Source: Dactylosporangium sucinum (GTDB lineage: Bacteria; Actinomycetota; Actinomycetes; Mycobacteriales; Micromonosporaceae). Taken from it: DNA of 64,000 nt. Position numbers and translations under genes: made by a program. Positions 30,735-38,884 of this stretch are shown here, piece after piece. Position 1 is the first letter of the stretch. Each line of letters opens with the position of its first letter. Where the stretch lies: contig NZ_BMPI01000026.1 of NCBI RefSeq assembly GCF_014647515.1, forward strand, positions 60,889 to 124,888, in the 5' to 3' direction. The notes below the pieces were generated by a model. It searched no databases and was not told the origin of the DNA. It saw only the letters and a program-made list of their open reading frames with translations.

Positions 30735-31022
30735 GCCGGCCCCCGGCTGGTCGCGCTACACCGACCGTGCCCCGGACGCGGAGCCGACGCGACGGCCGGC
30801 GATCCGGCGGTGCAGCCGATCGCGACGGCGGGCAGGGCCCGGCCCTGCGCCGCTTCGATCACGGCGGAGATGACCTCCAGCCCCTACGACAGGTGCATGC
30901 GGTCTGTCGAGACCACCGAGTGGTGGCAGCGGGGCTGGCCGACGACGGGACGATCCCCGAGCTCGCCAGCCATCGCCCGCGATCTCGGCGAATGGGCGCT
31001 GCTGGCCGGTGGCCGGCGCGTG
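30735..31022. other. non-coding, decayed DNA
   Basis: No gene features on either strand. The word GCTACACCGACCGTGCCCC at 30756 echoes GCTACACCGAGCGTGACCC at 29006, another sign of duplicated mobile-element flanks. Confidence 0.35.
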
Positions 31023-31294
31023 TCAGCCGCAGATGGCCTGGGTCTCGCGGGCCGCGACCTGCATGGGCGGGGAGACCATGCCGCCGCTGCTGGAGGTGAG
31101 CTGGTCGAGCGACGTGAGCGTCGCGGCGGTGTCGTCGAGCGCGGCAGCCTGGTCGTCGATGGCCTTGCGCAGGGCGGGATCGTTGGCCTTCGGGGCCAGG
31201 ACACGGACCGCCTTCGCCCAGGTCGTGAAGCTCTTCTTGGCCGTCTCGACGACGGCCGCCTGCTTCGTGGGGTCGGTGATGGTGGCGGGCTGGC
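31023..31294 (-). pseudogene. C-terminal remnant of a secreted or lipoprotein helical domain
   Basis: About 88 codons give a helical bundle sequence (TDPTKQAAVVETAKKSFTTW, NDPALRKAIDDQAAALDDTA, ARETQAICG then stop). The signal peptide and start are missing; upstream the frame joins a broken VOC gene. It resembles the end of small actinobacterial lipoproteins of unknown function. Confidence 0.5.
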
Positions 31295-31599
31295 CGTGAC
31301 CTCCGAGATGGAGACGCCGCCCGCCTCGACCGCCCGGCGGTGCACGGCGTGGGCGTCCTCGACGTACGGCCGGAGGAACGCGGGCGTCGCCGGCCAACTC
31401 GGGTCGCCGTCGAAGAGCATCACGATCGCGTCGCCGATGCGGACCTCCGCGTGCCCGATCACCCCGCGGGCGTCGATCACCCGGCCCAGTTCCTCGGCGC
31501 CGAACGCCCTTCGATGTAGTCGATGACCGCGGCCGTCTCGCGGGAGATGATCCACGGCGTGACGGTCGTGCAGCCCTCGGGGATCGCCTTGACAGACAT
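31295..31599 (-). pseudogene. broken PhnB-like VOC protein
   Basis: ATG 31599 has an AAGGAG ribosome-binding site and gives SVKAIPEGCTTVTPWIISRE then AAVIDYIEG. A 1-base loss near 31510 shifts the frame to AFGAEELGRVIDARGVIGHA and VRIGDAIVMLFDGDP, then YVEDAHAVHRRAVEAGG. The second half of the VOC fold is absent, replaced by the lipoprotein remnant. PhnB-like proteins are usually about 140-160 residues. Confidence 0.7.
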
Positions 31600-31731
31600 G
31601 TCGGGTGGCTCCTTCTGCATGCGGGAATGCGCCATCGACGCTAGCCAGCGTGGGGGTCATGTTCTGTCCTCGAGCGCACGAGGCGTCGGCTCGACCGCAA
31701 GTGCACGGCGCGGTTCTGGCAGGATCGCCCC

Positions 31732-32274
31732 GTGAAAGCGCAGGATCGGCCCGGGAAAGCGTTGGCATTGATGCTCGTCGCCGTGGTTCTCGGAGGCTGC
31801 GGTGGCGGCGGGGAGGCCGCTGAGCACACCGAGCGGTTCACGCAGGGCGGGGTCAGCATGGAGCCGACCGTCATGCACGGGCAGGTCGTCACCGTCCGGA
31901 AGGTCGACGGCGGGTACGCGCCGCGGCGCGGGGACGTCGTGCTGTTCCGCGGTGCCGGCGCGCAGTGGGTCGCCTCCTCGGCGCCGCTGCTCAAGCGGGT
32001 CGTCGCGATCGGCGGCGAGACCGTCGCCTGCTGCGACCAGGCCGGGCGGGTGACGGTCGACGGGTCGCCGCTCGACGAGAGCTACCTCGGCGAGAACTCG
32101 CCGCTCGACGTGGCGCCCAATCCGCGGTCCTGCGGGTCGCGGCGGTTCGCGCCGGTCGCGGTACCCGCCGATGCGATCTTCGTGATGGGGGACAACCGGG
32201 CGAGGTCGAACGACTCGCGGTGTGCCGGGCCGGTCCCGGTCGCGTCGGTGTCGGGCGTCATGACCGGCGGCTGA
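31732..32274 (+). CDS. signal peptidase I-like protein with a lipoprotein-type N-terminus
   Basis: A 180-residue S26 family protein. The catalytic Ser is in GVSMEPTVMHG (about residue 42) and the catalytic Lys in LLKRVVAIGGE. The GDNRARSNDSR box completes the fold. The N-terminus is a short signal ending in LGGC, a lipobox, instead of the usual membrane anchor, so the enzyme may be lipid-anchored outside the cell. It would cleave signal peptides or act on a special substrate. The GTG start lies 131 bases from the divergent broken VOC gene. Confidence 0.82.
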   Translation: MKAQDRPGKALALMLVAVVLGGCGGGGEAAEHTERFTQGGVSMEPTVMHGQVVTVRKVDGGYAPRRGDVVLFRGAGAQWVASSAPLLKRVVAIGGETVACCDQAGRVTVDGSPLDESYLGENSPLDVAPNPRSCGSRRFAPVAVPADAIFVMGDNRARSNDSRCAGPVPVASVSGVMTGG

Positions 32275-32277
32275 GCC

Positions 32278-32355
32278 GTGGACGTGCTCGACGAGGTCAT
32301 GGGCCGGGCGGCCGGCGACCCCGGCGTGCTCGGGGTGGTGCTCACCGGGTACCGG
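32278..32355 (+). pseudogene. N-terminal stub of a nucleotidyltransferase-like protein
   Basis: After the signal peptidase stop, GTG 32278 starts DVLDEVMGRAAGDPGVLGVV then LTGY, the first helix and strand of actinobacterial nucleotidyltransferase-fold proteins, which normally continue with GSRAR. The homology ends at about residue 25, where the convergent hydrolase gene begins. The rest is deleted. Confidence 0.5.
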
Positions 32356-33151
32356 CGAGGACCTCGCGGAGGAAGCGCTCGAACCGGTCCGGGCTCGACA
32401 GCATCGGGAAGTGGTCGGCGTCCGGCAGCACGGTCAGCGTCGCGTCGGGCGCCTCGTGCAGCAGCCGGTGCGCCCACAGCACGCTGCCGTGGAAGTCCCG
32501 GCCGCCGACCAGGATCGTCACCGGGACGGCCAGCTCGCGGAAGCGCGTCTTGACCGGCGGGTCCAGCTCGGTGCCGTGGTAGTGCTCGAGCGTGATGCGG
32601 TGGGTGTTGGCCACCTCCAGCCCGATCATCTTCCGGCGCTGGAACTCGTCCAGGGCCGGCGCCCACGCCGTCAGTTCCAGCTCGGCGGCGGCGCGGACGC
32701 CGGACTCCGCCAACGCCTTGTCGATCTCCGCGAACTTGTCGAGCATCTGCCGGCGGGCCGCCGCCTCCTCGGGGGTCGGGTCCGGGAAGTCCCCGAACGC
32801 GCCGCTCACGACCACCGCCCGCCGGACGCGGGAGGGGTGGCGGTGGGCGAAGCCGAGGGCCCGGCGCGCCCCCTCCGAGCACCCGACGAGCACCGCGGAG
32901 GCGATGCCGGCGGCGTCCAGGACGGCCGCGATGTCATCGATCTCGCTATATTCAGCGGTACCGGGGGAAGACAGGCCCGTGTCGCGATAGTCGAACGTCG
33001 TCACCCGGGCGACGCCCGCCAGCCAGGCGACGGTCGACTCCCACATGCGCACGTCCGCGGTGCCCGCGTTGAGCAGCACGACGTCGGGCCCCTCGCCGCG
33101 CGTCTCGGTGTAGAGGTACCCGCCCGGGACGTTCACGAAGCTCGCGATCAC
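32342..33151 (-). CDS. alpha/beta hydrolase
   Basis: A 269-residue alpha/beta hydrolase. The nucleophile elbow is VGCSEGARRAL (Ser about 91), the oxyanion region follows VVLLNAGTADVRMWES, and the acid and His come late (TILVGGRDF and PDADHFPML). The lid (EEAAARRQMLDKFAEIDKAL) is helical. The substrate is unknown; the form resembles the adenylate-cyclase-linked or esterase-type hydrolases of actinomycetes. Two adjacent GTG codons could start it; GAGGA favours the region of 33151-33154. Confidence 0.85.
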   Translation of the reverse strand: MIASFVNVPGGYLYTETRGEGPDVVLLNAGTADVRMWESTVAWLAGVARVTTFDYRDTGLSSPGTAEYSEIDDIAAVLDAAGIASAVLVGCSEGARRALGFAHRHPSRVRRAVVVSGAFGDFPDPTPEEAAARRQMLDKFAEIDKALAESGVRAAAELELTAWAPALDEFQRRKMIGLEVANTHRITLEHYHGTELDPPVKTRFRELAVPVTILVGGRDFHGSVLWAHRLLHEAPDATLTVLPDADHFPMLSSPDRFERFLREVLAGTR

Positions 33152-33234
33152 CACGCAATCCTCAGCGTCCGGGCCGCGCGCCGTCAATCTCCCGGGCGGC
33201 GGGGCCCGCGGTCCCGGCGTCGTAGGGTGGGTGC

Positions 33235-33885
33235 GTGATCGGGGTGCTGCTCGTCGACGACCAGGATCTCATCCGTATCGGGCTGCGGACGCTGCTGGAG
33301 CACGAGGACGGGTTCGCCGTCGTGGGGGAGGCCGCCGACGGGCTCGCCGCCGTCGAGGAGGCGGTGCGGGTGCGGCCCGACGTGATCCTCATGGACATCC
33401 GCATGCCGGGCATCGACGGCCTCGAAGCGACGCGGCGGATCGTCGCGCGGCCCGAGCTGGAGCACACGCGGGTGATCGTGCTGACCACGTTCGAGCGGGA
33501 CGAGTACGTGTTCGACGCCATGCGGCTCGGGGCCAGCGGGTTCCTGCTGAAGAACACGCCGCCCGCGACGCTGCTCGACGCGATCCGGACCGTCGTCGAC
33601 GGCGGGGCGCTGCTGGCGCCGTCGGTGACCCGGACGCTCATCCGCGAGTTCGCCCGGCATTCGCCGCGGACGGTGACCCCGCACCCGAACCTCGACCAGC
33701 TCACCGAGCGGGAGCGGGAGGTCGTCGCGCTCGTCGCGCAGGGCCTCAGCAACGCCGAGATCGCCGGGCGCCTCGTCGTCAGCCCGGCCACCGCGCGCAC
33801 GCACGTGAGCCGGGCGATGATCAAGCTGGCGGCGCGGGACCGGGCCCAGCTCGTCGTGTTCGCGTACCAGTCCGGGCTCGCGTGA
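33235..33885 (+). CDS. NarL/LuxR-type response regulator
   Basis: A 216-residue two-component regulator. The receiver domain has VLLVDDQDLIRIGLR, the phospho-acceptor Asp in VILMDIRMPGIDG (about residue 54), TTF and the Lys in GFLLKNTPP. The C-terminal LuxR HTH reads LTEREREVVALVAQGLSNAE then IAGRLVVSPATARTHVSRAM. No kinase gene is adjacent, while an orphan HisKA_3 kinase of the matching class is encoded at 5493-6584. It starts at GTG. Confidence 0.93.
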   Translation: MIGVLLVDDQDLIRIGLRTLLEHEDGFAVVGEAADGLAAVEEAVRVRPDVILMDIRMPGIDGLEATRRIVARPELEHTRVIVLTTFERDEYVFDAMRLGASGFLLKNTPPATLLDAIRTVVDGGALLAPSVTRTLIREFARHSPRTVTPHPNLDQLTEREREVVALVAQGLSNAEIAGRLVVSPATARTHVSRAMIKLAARDRAQLVVFAYQSGLA

Positions 33886-34143
33886 GCCTGCACAGACGTG
33901 CGCGCGCTGCAACGGGCCTGCACGGCTGAGGAGCCGCGGCGCGAGCGGCCCGGCCCGAGTTGGCATTGACAGTCGGCGATGGGTCGTCGTAGCGTTCGGG
34001 GAAATCGCTTTCCCCCATCGCGGGGAGCGGTGCGGTAGAGGGGGCGCCGCCGCCACGGCGCCCTGCCCGCACCGGCATGCCGCTCGGTCGAGCGCGGCAG
34101 TCACAACACCCCCGCCCGTCGCCGCGTCGGTGGCTGCGCACCG

Positions 34144-34198
34144 CATCTGACCGACATCTGACCGACATCTGACCGACATCTGATCGACATCGGATCGA
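34144..34198 (+). repeat. five 11-bp tandem repeats
   Basis: Three exact copies of CATCTGACCGA, then CATCTGATCGA and CATCGGATCGA, end 19 bases before the -35 element of the GntR gene. An 11-bp period puts each unit on the same face of the helix, as in arrays of activator or repressor sites. Confidence 0.75.
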
Positions 34199-34216
34199 CC
34201 ACGTCGACGGCCGCCG

Positions 34217-34261
34217 TTGACATCCGCGGCGATACAGGTTCCTATTGTACTAGGCTCCTAG
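34217..34261 (+). promoter_or_regulatory. promoter and possible operator of the GntR-ABC operon
   Basis: TTGACA at 34217 and TATTGT at 34243 (20-base spacing, long) precede the ATG at 34262. Between the -10 and the start, CCTATTGTACTAGG and CTAGGCTCCTAG form short inverted repeats suited to a YtrA-type dimer. Autoregulation is inferred. Confidence 0.45.
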
Positions 34262-34669
34262 ATGAATAGGACAACGGTGATCGACTTCCACTTGGACGCA
34301 CACTCCGGCGTCTCGCCCTACCTGCAGCTCGTCCAGCAGGTGCGGCGGGCCCTGCGGCTCGGGCTGCTGTCGGTCGGCGACCGGCTGCCGACCGTCAAGG
34401 AGGTGGTCGCCCGGCTGGCGATCAACCCCAACACGGTGCTCAAGGCGTACCGCGAGCTGGAGCACGAGGGGCTGGTCCAGCCGAAGCCCGGCGTCGGCAC
34501 GTTCGTCGTGCGGACCTTGAGCGACGACGACGCGGTCGCCGCCCACGAGCCGCTGCGCCGCGAGCTGGAGGACTGGCTCGGCCGGGCCCGCCGGGCCGGG
34601 CTCGACGCCGAGAGCATCGAGGCACTGTTCCAGACCACCTTCCGAAAGGCCACCGAGGTGAACGAATGA
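34262..34669 (+). CDS. GntR-family (YtrA subfamily) transcriptional regulator
   Basis: A 135-residue repressor with an N-terminal winged HTH (PYLQLVQQVRRALRLGLLSV, LPTVKEVVARLAINPNTVLK, AYRELEHEGLVQPKPGVGTF) and a short C-terminal dimerisation helix, the YtrA layout. These proteins repress ABC-2 transporter operons they belong to. The stop overlaps the ATPase start by ATGA, so the three genes are coupled. Confidence 0.9.
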   Translation: MNRTTVIDFHLDAHSGVSPYLQLVQQVRRALRLGLLSVGDRLPTVKEVVARLAINPNTVLKAYRELEHEGLVQPKPGVGTFVVRTLSDDDAVAAHEPLRRELEDWLGRARRAGLDAESIEALFQTTFRKATEVNE

Positions 34670-35535
34670 CACCCGTGCTGCAGACGGAGGGGCTCACGAA
34701 GCGGTACGGGCAGCGCCCGGCGCTCAGTGACGTCACCCTCGACATTCCGGCGGGCCGCATCGTCGGGCTCGTCGGGCCCAACGGCGCCGGCAAGTCGACC
34801 CTGCTCAACCTGGCCAGCGGGCTGCTCACGCCGAGCGCCGGCACGATCCGGGTGCTCGGCGCGCGGCCGGCGGGGGACGCCGCGCAGCTGGCCCGGGTGG
34901 GCTTCGTCGCCCAGGACACCCCGGTGTACGCCGGGCTGACCGTGGCCGACCACCTGCGCCTCGGCGAGCGGCTCAACCCGCGCTGGGACGGCGCGCTCGC
35001 CCGGCGCCGGATCGAGCAGGTCGGGCTCGACCCGGCGCAGAAGGCGGGCCGGCTCTCCGGCGGCCAGCGGGCCCAGCTCGCCCTGACCGTGGCCGCGGCG
35101 AAGCGGCCCGAGCTGCTCATCTTCGACGAGCCGGTGGCGGCGCTCGACCCGCTCGCGCGGCGGGCGTTCCTGCAGAACCTCATGGAGTTCGTCGCCGAGC
35201 TGGAGGTCAGCGTCGTGCTGTCCTCGCACCTGCTCAGCGACCTGGAGCGGGTCTGCGACCACCTGGTCGTGCTCGCCTCGTCGCGGGTGCAGGTCGACGG
35301 TGAGGTCGAGGACCTGCTCAAGACCCACTACCGGTTGGTCGGCGCCCGCGGCGACCTCGACGAGCTGCCGGCCGGGGTCGAGCTCGTGCACGCCGAGCAC
35401 ACCGAGCGGCAGAGCACGCTCGTCGTGCGGGCCGACGGGCCGCTGCCCGGCGCCGTGAAGCACGCCGACCACCTCGACCTGGAGGACATGATCCTCGCCT
35501 ACCTGACCCGCGACGCCCTGGGAGCGCACCGATGA
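34666..35535 (+). CDS. ABC transporter ATP-binding protein
   Basis: A 289-residue ABC-2 type ATPase: Walker A GPNGAGKSTLLNLA (about 39-52), signature LSGGQRAQLALTVA, Walker B LLIFDEPVAALDPLARR, H-loop SSHLLSDLERV. The C-terminal extension (about 215-289) is like that of drug or antibiotic exporters. It pairs with the permease that overlaps its stop. The likely role is efflux or response to envelope stress under the GntR repressor. Confidence 0.93.
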   Translation: MTPVLQTEGLTKRYGQRPALSDVTLDIPAGRIVGLVGPNGAGKSTLLNLASGLLTPSAGTIRVLGARPAGDAAQLARVGFVAQDTPVYAGLTVADHLRLGERLNPRWDGALARRRIEQVGLDPAQKAGRLSGGQRAQLALTVAAAKRPELLIFDEPVAALDPLARRAFLQNLMEFVAELEVSVVLSSHLLSDLERVCDHLVVLASSRVQVDGEVEDLLKTHYRLVGARGDLDELPAGVELVHAEHTERQSTLVVRADGPLPGAVKHADHLDLEDMILAYLTRDALGAHR

Positions 35536-36524
35536 TCTGGCTGACCTGGCGGCAGTTCCGCGCGCAGGCCCTGACGAGCCTCGCCGTGCTGGTGGTGTTC
35601 GCCGCCGGCCTCCTGGCGCTCGGGCTGATGATCCGCAGCGGCTACGACGCGGACGTGGCCGGGTGCGTCGCGCCCGGCTGCGACCCGGAGGAGGCCCTCG
35701 ACACCTTCCGCGACCGGATGTTCACCCCGGTCCTGCTCGTCGGGTTCCTGCTGCTGCTCGTGCCGGGGCTCATCGGGGCGTTCTGGGGCGCGCCGCTCAT
35801 CGCCCGGGAGCTGGAGACCGGCACCCACCGCATGGTGTGGAACCAGAGCGTCACCCGCACCCGGTGGCTGGCGGTCAAGCTGGGCCTGCCGGCGGTCACC
35901 GCGATCGTGTGCACCGGCGCGCTGAGCCTGGTCCTCGGCTGGGCGGTCGACCCCTTCGACGACGTCAACGGCGGGCGCTTCGACGCGCTGCTCTTCCCCG
36001 CCCGCGACCTGGTGCCGCTCGGCTACGCCGCCTTCGCGTTCGTGCTGGGCGCGACGCTCGGCCTGCTCACCCGGCGCACGCTGCCGGCGATGGCGCTCAC
36101 CATGGCCGTCTTCGTGGTCCTGCAGGTGGTCGTGCCGGTGGCGGTCCGCGAGCACCTGATGCCGGCCGAGACGACGAGCGTCGCGTACAACCGGGGCTCG
36201 GCGCAGACCGCCCGGCTGAACCTCAAGCACAACGGCGACACGCTGATCGAGGGCTACGCGCTGCCCGGCGCCTGGGTGCTCAGCGGGCGGACGCCGCTCG
36301 TGGACGCGTCCGGGACGAAGCTGACGCCGGAGCAGGTGCAGCCCTGCCTGCGCGGCAAGCCGGCCGAGGACGCGGCCTGCCTGGAGCGGCTCGGCGCCCG
36401 GTTCGAGGTCTCCTACCAGCCCGGCAGCCGCTACTGGCCCTTCCAGTGGCTGGAGACGGCGCTGTACCTGCTGCTCGCCGGGCTGGTCGCGGTGGTCGCC
36501 TTCGCCCGGATCCGCCGCGGCTGA
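35532..36524 (+). CDS. ABC-2 type permease
   Basis: A 330-residue membrane protein with about six helices: ALTSLAVLVVFAAGLLALGL, VLLVGFLLLLVPGLIGAFWG, LGLPAVTAIVCTGALSLVLG, AAFAFVLGATLGLLTR, ALTMAVFVVLQVVVPVAV and ALYLLLAGLVAVVAFA. A large outside loop (about 205-300) with two Cys pairs separates the last two helices. It is the transmembrane partner of the ATPase. It ends one base from the convergent diguanylate cyclase stop, with no terminator between. Confidence 0.9.
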   Translation: MIWLTWRQFRAQALTSLAVLVVFAAGLLALGLMIRSGYDADVAGCVAPGCDPEEALDTFRDRMFTPVLLVGFLLLLVPGLIGAFWGAPLIARELETGTHRMVWNQSVTRTRWLAVKLGLPAVTAIVCTGALSLVLGWAVDPFDDVNGGRFDALLFPARDLVPLGYAAFAFVLGATLGLLTRRTLPAMALTMAVFVVLQVVVPVAVREHLMPAETTSVAYNRGSAQTARLNLKHNGDTLIEGYALPGAWVLSGRTPLVDASGTKLTPEQVQPCLRGKPAEDAACLERLGARFEVSYQPGSRYWPFQWLETALYLLLAGLVAVVAFARIRRG

Positions 36525-38126
36525 TCACTCGGCCAGCACGAACCGGTTCTTGCCGGCCGTCTTCGCGAGGTACATCGCCTCGTCGGCGTCCTTGAGGATC
36601 GCGTCGGCGTCGCCCGCGCCGCTGAGGGCGACGCCGACGCTGGCCGAGATGAGCGCCGGGGGCTCGCCCACGTGGAACGGCTGCTCCAGGGCCTTCACGA
36701 TCCGGTTCGCCGTCACCTGGACGTCGGTCGGGTCGGCGAGCTGCTCGGCCATGATGGCGAACTCGTCGCCCCCGAAGCGGGCCACCGTGTCGCTCGCCCG
36801 CACGCAGTTGCGCAGCCGGATCGCCACCTCGCGCAGCACGGCGTCGCCGGCGGCGTGGCCCAGGCCGTCGTTGACCTGCTTGAAGCCGTCGAGGTCGACG
36901 AACAGAACGGCGAACGTGCGCCGCTCCCGGGCGTGCGTGAGCAGCGCGTGCTGCACCCGCTCGTAGAACAGGACCCGGTTGGCCAGCCCGGTCAGCGGGT
37001 CGTGGAAGGCCAGCCGCTGCAGCTCGTGCTCGCGCTCGCGCAGCCGCGCCTCGGTCTCCTGGCGCCGCTCGATGTCCTCGCGCAGCGCGGCCGTCGCCTC
37101 GTCGACCTGGGTCATCGCCCGGTTGCGGGCCCCAGCCAGGATCGCCACCAGCGCGCCGAGCAGCAGCGTGATGACCAGGCCGGCGCCCAGCGTCAGCGCC
37201 GCCATCCGCCGGTCGGCCCCGTTGAGCAGCCGGTCGGTCGGGTACAGGGCGAGCTCCCAGTGCCGCTGCCCGACGGTGACGACCTGCCGCCGGTTCAGCG
37301 GGTCGTCGGTGATCTCCTGACCCGCCGACACGCTCGCGACCACCCGGCCGGTGCCGGTCCCGCCCTCGGTGAGCAGCACCCGGACCGCGCCGCGGGCGTG
37401 CGAAAGCAGCGTCTCGTTCAGGAAGTCGCCGCCGCGCAGCCCCATGACGACCCAGCCGCGGAAGCGCCCGTCGGCGTGGTTGTGCACCGGCACCACGAGC
37501 GTGAACGACAGCTGCTGCTGCGCCGGCGGCAGCTGCCGGTCCTTGAGCAGCACGTACGCCCGGCTCACCGCGAACTCGCCGCTGTCGCGGGCGACCCGCA
37601 GCGCCTCGGCGGGCTCCGGCGCCTGGGCCAGGTCCCGCCCGGCGACGGCCGCGACCCCGTCGAACGGCCGCGAGAACACCACGAACGCGTGCTCGGCGCC
37701 GGCGCCCACGGGATCGAGCGTCAGCGTGGGCACGCCGCGTTCCCGCCAGTACCGCTGGATCCCCGGCACCTCCGAGTCCGTGCCCGGCACCGCGAAGGCC
37801 ACCCCGCTCGCCCCCGGCAGGCGCTCCCAGTTCAGCCCGGAGGAGCTCGCCGCGAAGTCGGCCGCCGTGAGGTTCGGCTGGGCGCCGATCGACGCCGCCA
37901 GGTCCATCAGGGTGTCGCTGTAGCGCTCGACCCGCTCGGTGACGGCGGTGGACACGTCCTCGGTGTAGCGGTCCATCGTCTGCGCGGCGTAGCGCTGTTC
38001 GACCCGGTGCACCGCCGCCGCTCCGCCGCCCGACAGCCCGAACCCGGCGAGCACCACGGCGGCGACGAGGGCGGCGCCAGCCCAGCGCCGTCGCCGCCGA
38101 GCCCGGTCACCAGCGTCCGCCCGCAC
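36525..38126 (-). CDS. membrane diguanylate cyclase with CHASE-type sensor
   Basis: A 533-residue protein. Helix 1 (about 15-38), an extracellular CHASE-like sensor (about 40-300, GASGVAFAVPGTDSEVPGIQ then RYWRERG), helix 2 (LTLGAGLVITLLLGALVAIL), a coiled coil, and a GGDEF domain with FHDPLTGLANRVLFYERV and the intact active site RFGGDEFAIM. It would make cyclic di-GMP in response to an external signal. No EAL domain. The GTG start is 152 bases from the divergent gene at 38279. Confidence 0.93.
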   Translation of the reverse strand: MRADAGDRARRRRRWAGAALVAAVVLAGFGLSGGGAAAVHRVEQRYAAQTMDRYTEDVSTAVTERVERYSDTLMDLAASIGAQPNLTAADFAASSSGLNWERLPGASGVAFAVPGTDSEVPGIQRYWRERGVPTLTLDPVGAGAEHAFVVFSRPFDGVAAVAGRDLAQAPEPAEALRVARDSGEFAVSRAYVLLKDRQLPPAQQQLSFTLVVPVHNHADGRFRGWVVMGLRGGDFLNETLLSHARGAVRVLLTEGGTGTGRVVASVSAGQEITDDPLNRRQVVTVGQRHWELALYPTDRLLNGADRRMAALTLGAGLVITLLLGALVAILAGARNRAMTQVDEATAALREDIERRQETEARLREREHELQRLAFHDPLTGLANRVLFYERVQHALLTHARERRTFAVLFVDLDGFKQVNDGLGHAAGDAVLREVAIRLRNCVRASDTVARFGGDEFAIMAEQLADPTDVQVTANRIVKALEQPFHVGEPPALISASVGVALSGAGDADAILKDADEAMYLAKTAGKNRFVLAE

Positions 38127-38278
38127 GACGGACCGATCGGCCGACGGCGGCCGGACTTTCGCGAAACCTGCGGGGCCGCCGAAAACCGCCGATATGACCG
38201 ATTAGGAACCGGGGACCCGACTGAAGGGGCGTTCGGGAGCCGGGTAGTCTCAGCGGTTTGAAGGAGCATCCTGCGGCC

Positions 38279-38884
38279 ATGGCCGACCACTTGACGACGC
38301 TGACCTTCGCGGAGCTCGAGTACGTGCTGCGCTCCATCGACCGTGCCGCCGAGCTGGAGCCGGTGCGCCGCCGCCTGCACTTCCAGCCGGGCGTGTCGAC
38401 CGACATCGTCGCCGCGGCGGGCGCCGCGTCGCTGCTCGCGCGCGGGCTGTGCCGGCTCGACGGCCGGCGGGTCGTCCCCGGGGAGCTCGTCGCCGGCGCC
38501 GCCACGGCGCTGGCCACCGGCGACCGCGGCCCCGAGGCGGCCGGCTGGATCGGCGACCGCCCGGTCGTGGTCCACCTCTTCACCGGCGACGGCGCGCGGC
38601 TGGCCGTCTACCCGGGGTCGTATGGGCTGTTCGGCGTCGAGCTCATCGACCCGGCCGAGCCGGCCTGGGCGCCGGTGCTGCGCTTCGTCGACCTGTGCAC
38701 CGGCGAGACGGTGCTCATCCGCGCGGCCGGCCGCGGGATGGCGGTGGCCCGCGGCGCGGACGGCGTCTGGTTCGTGTCCGACGAGGCCGACCACCTGGAC
38801 CGTCCGGAGGCAGCCCGCCGGGTGAGCCGTGAGACGCTCGTGGCCCGTATCGTCGAACTGCTCGCGCAACCGGTGGGGGTGTGA
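38279..38884 (+). CDS. EspG-like/hypothetical protein paired with a PP2C phosphatase
   Basis: A 201-residue alpha/beta protein (TLTFAELEYVLRSIDRAAEL, WIGDRPVVVHLFTGDGARLA, VLIRAAGRGMAVARGADGVW). It recalls ESX secretion chaperones of the EspG type in overall pattern, but I cannot confirm that and no ESX genes are near. I use the ATG at 38279 with AAGGAG about 12 bases upstream; an in-frame TTG overlaps that site. The next gene follows at once (TGA then ATG). Confidence 0.55.
   Translation: MADHLTTLTFAELEYVLRSIDRAAELEPVRRRLHFQPGVSTDIVAAAGAASLLARGLCRLDGRRVVPGELVAGAATALATGDRGPEAAGWIGDRPVVVHLFTGDGARLAVYPGSYGLFGVELIDPAEPAWAPVLRFVDLCTGETVLIRAAGRGMAVARGADGVWFVSDEADHLDRPEAARRVSRETLVARIVELLAQPVGV

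Larger units (their letters stand above)
33886..34261. other. regulatory intergenic region upstream of the GntR-ABC operon
   Basis: 376 bases without a gene. It holds five 11-bp tandem repeats (34144-34198), a TTGACA element (34217-34222) and, just before the start codon, TATTGTACTAGG-type symmetry. A hairpin-forming GC stretch lies at 34010-34090. Confidence 0.5.
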
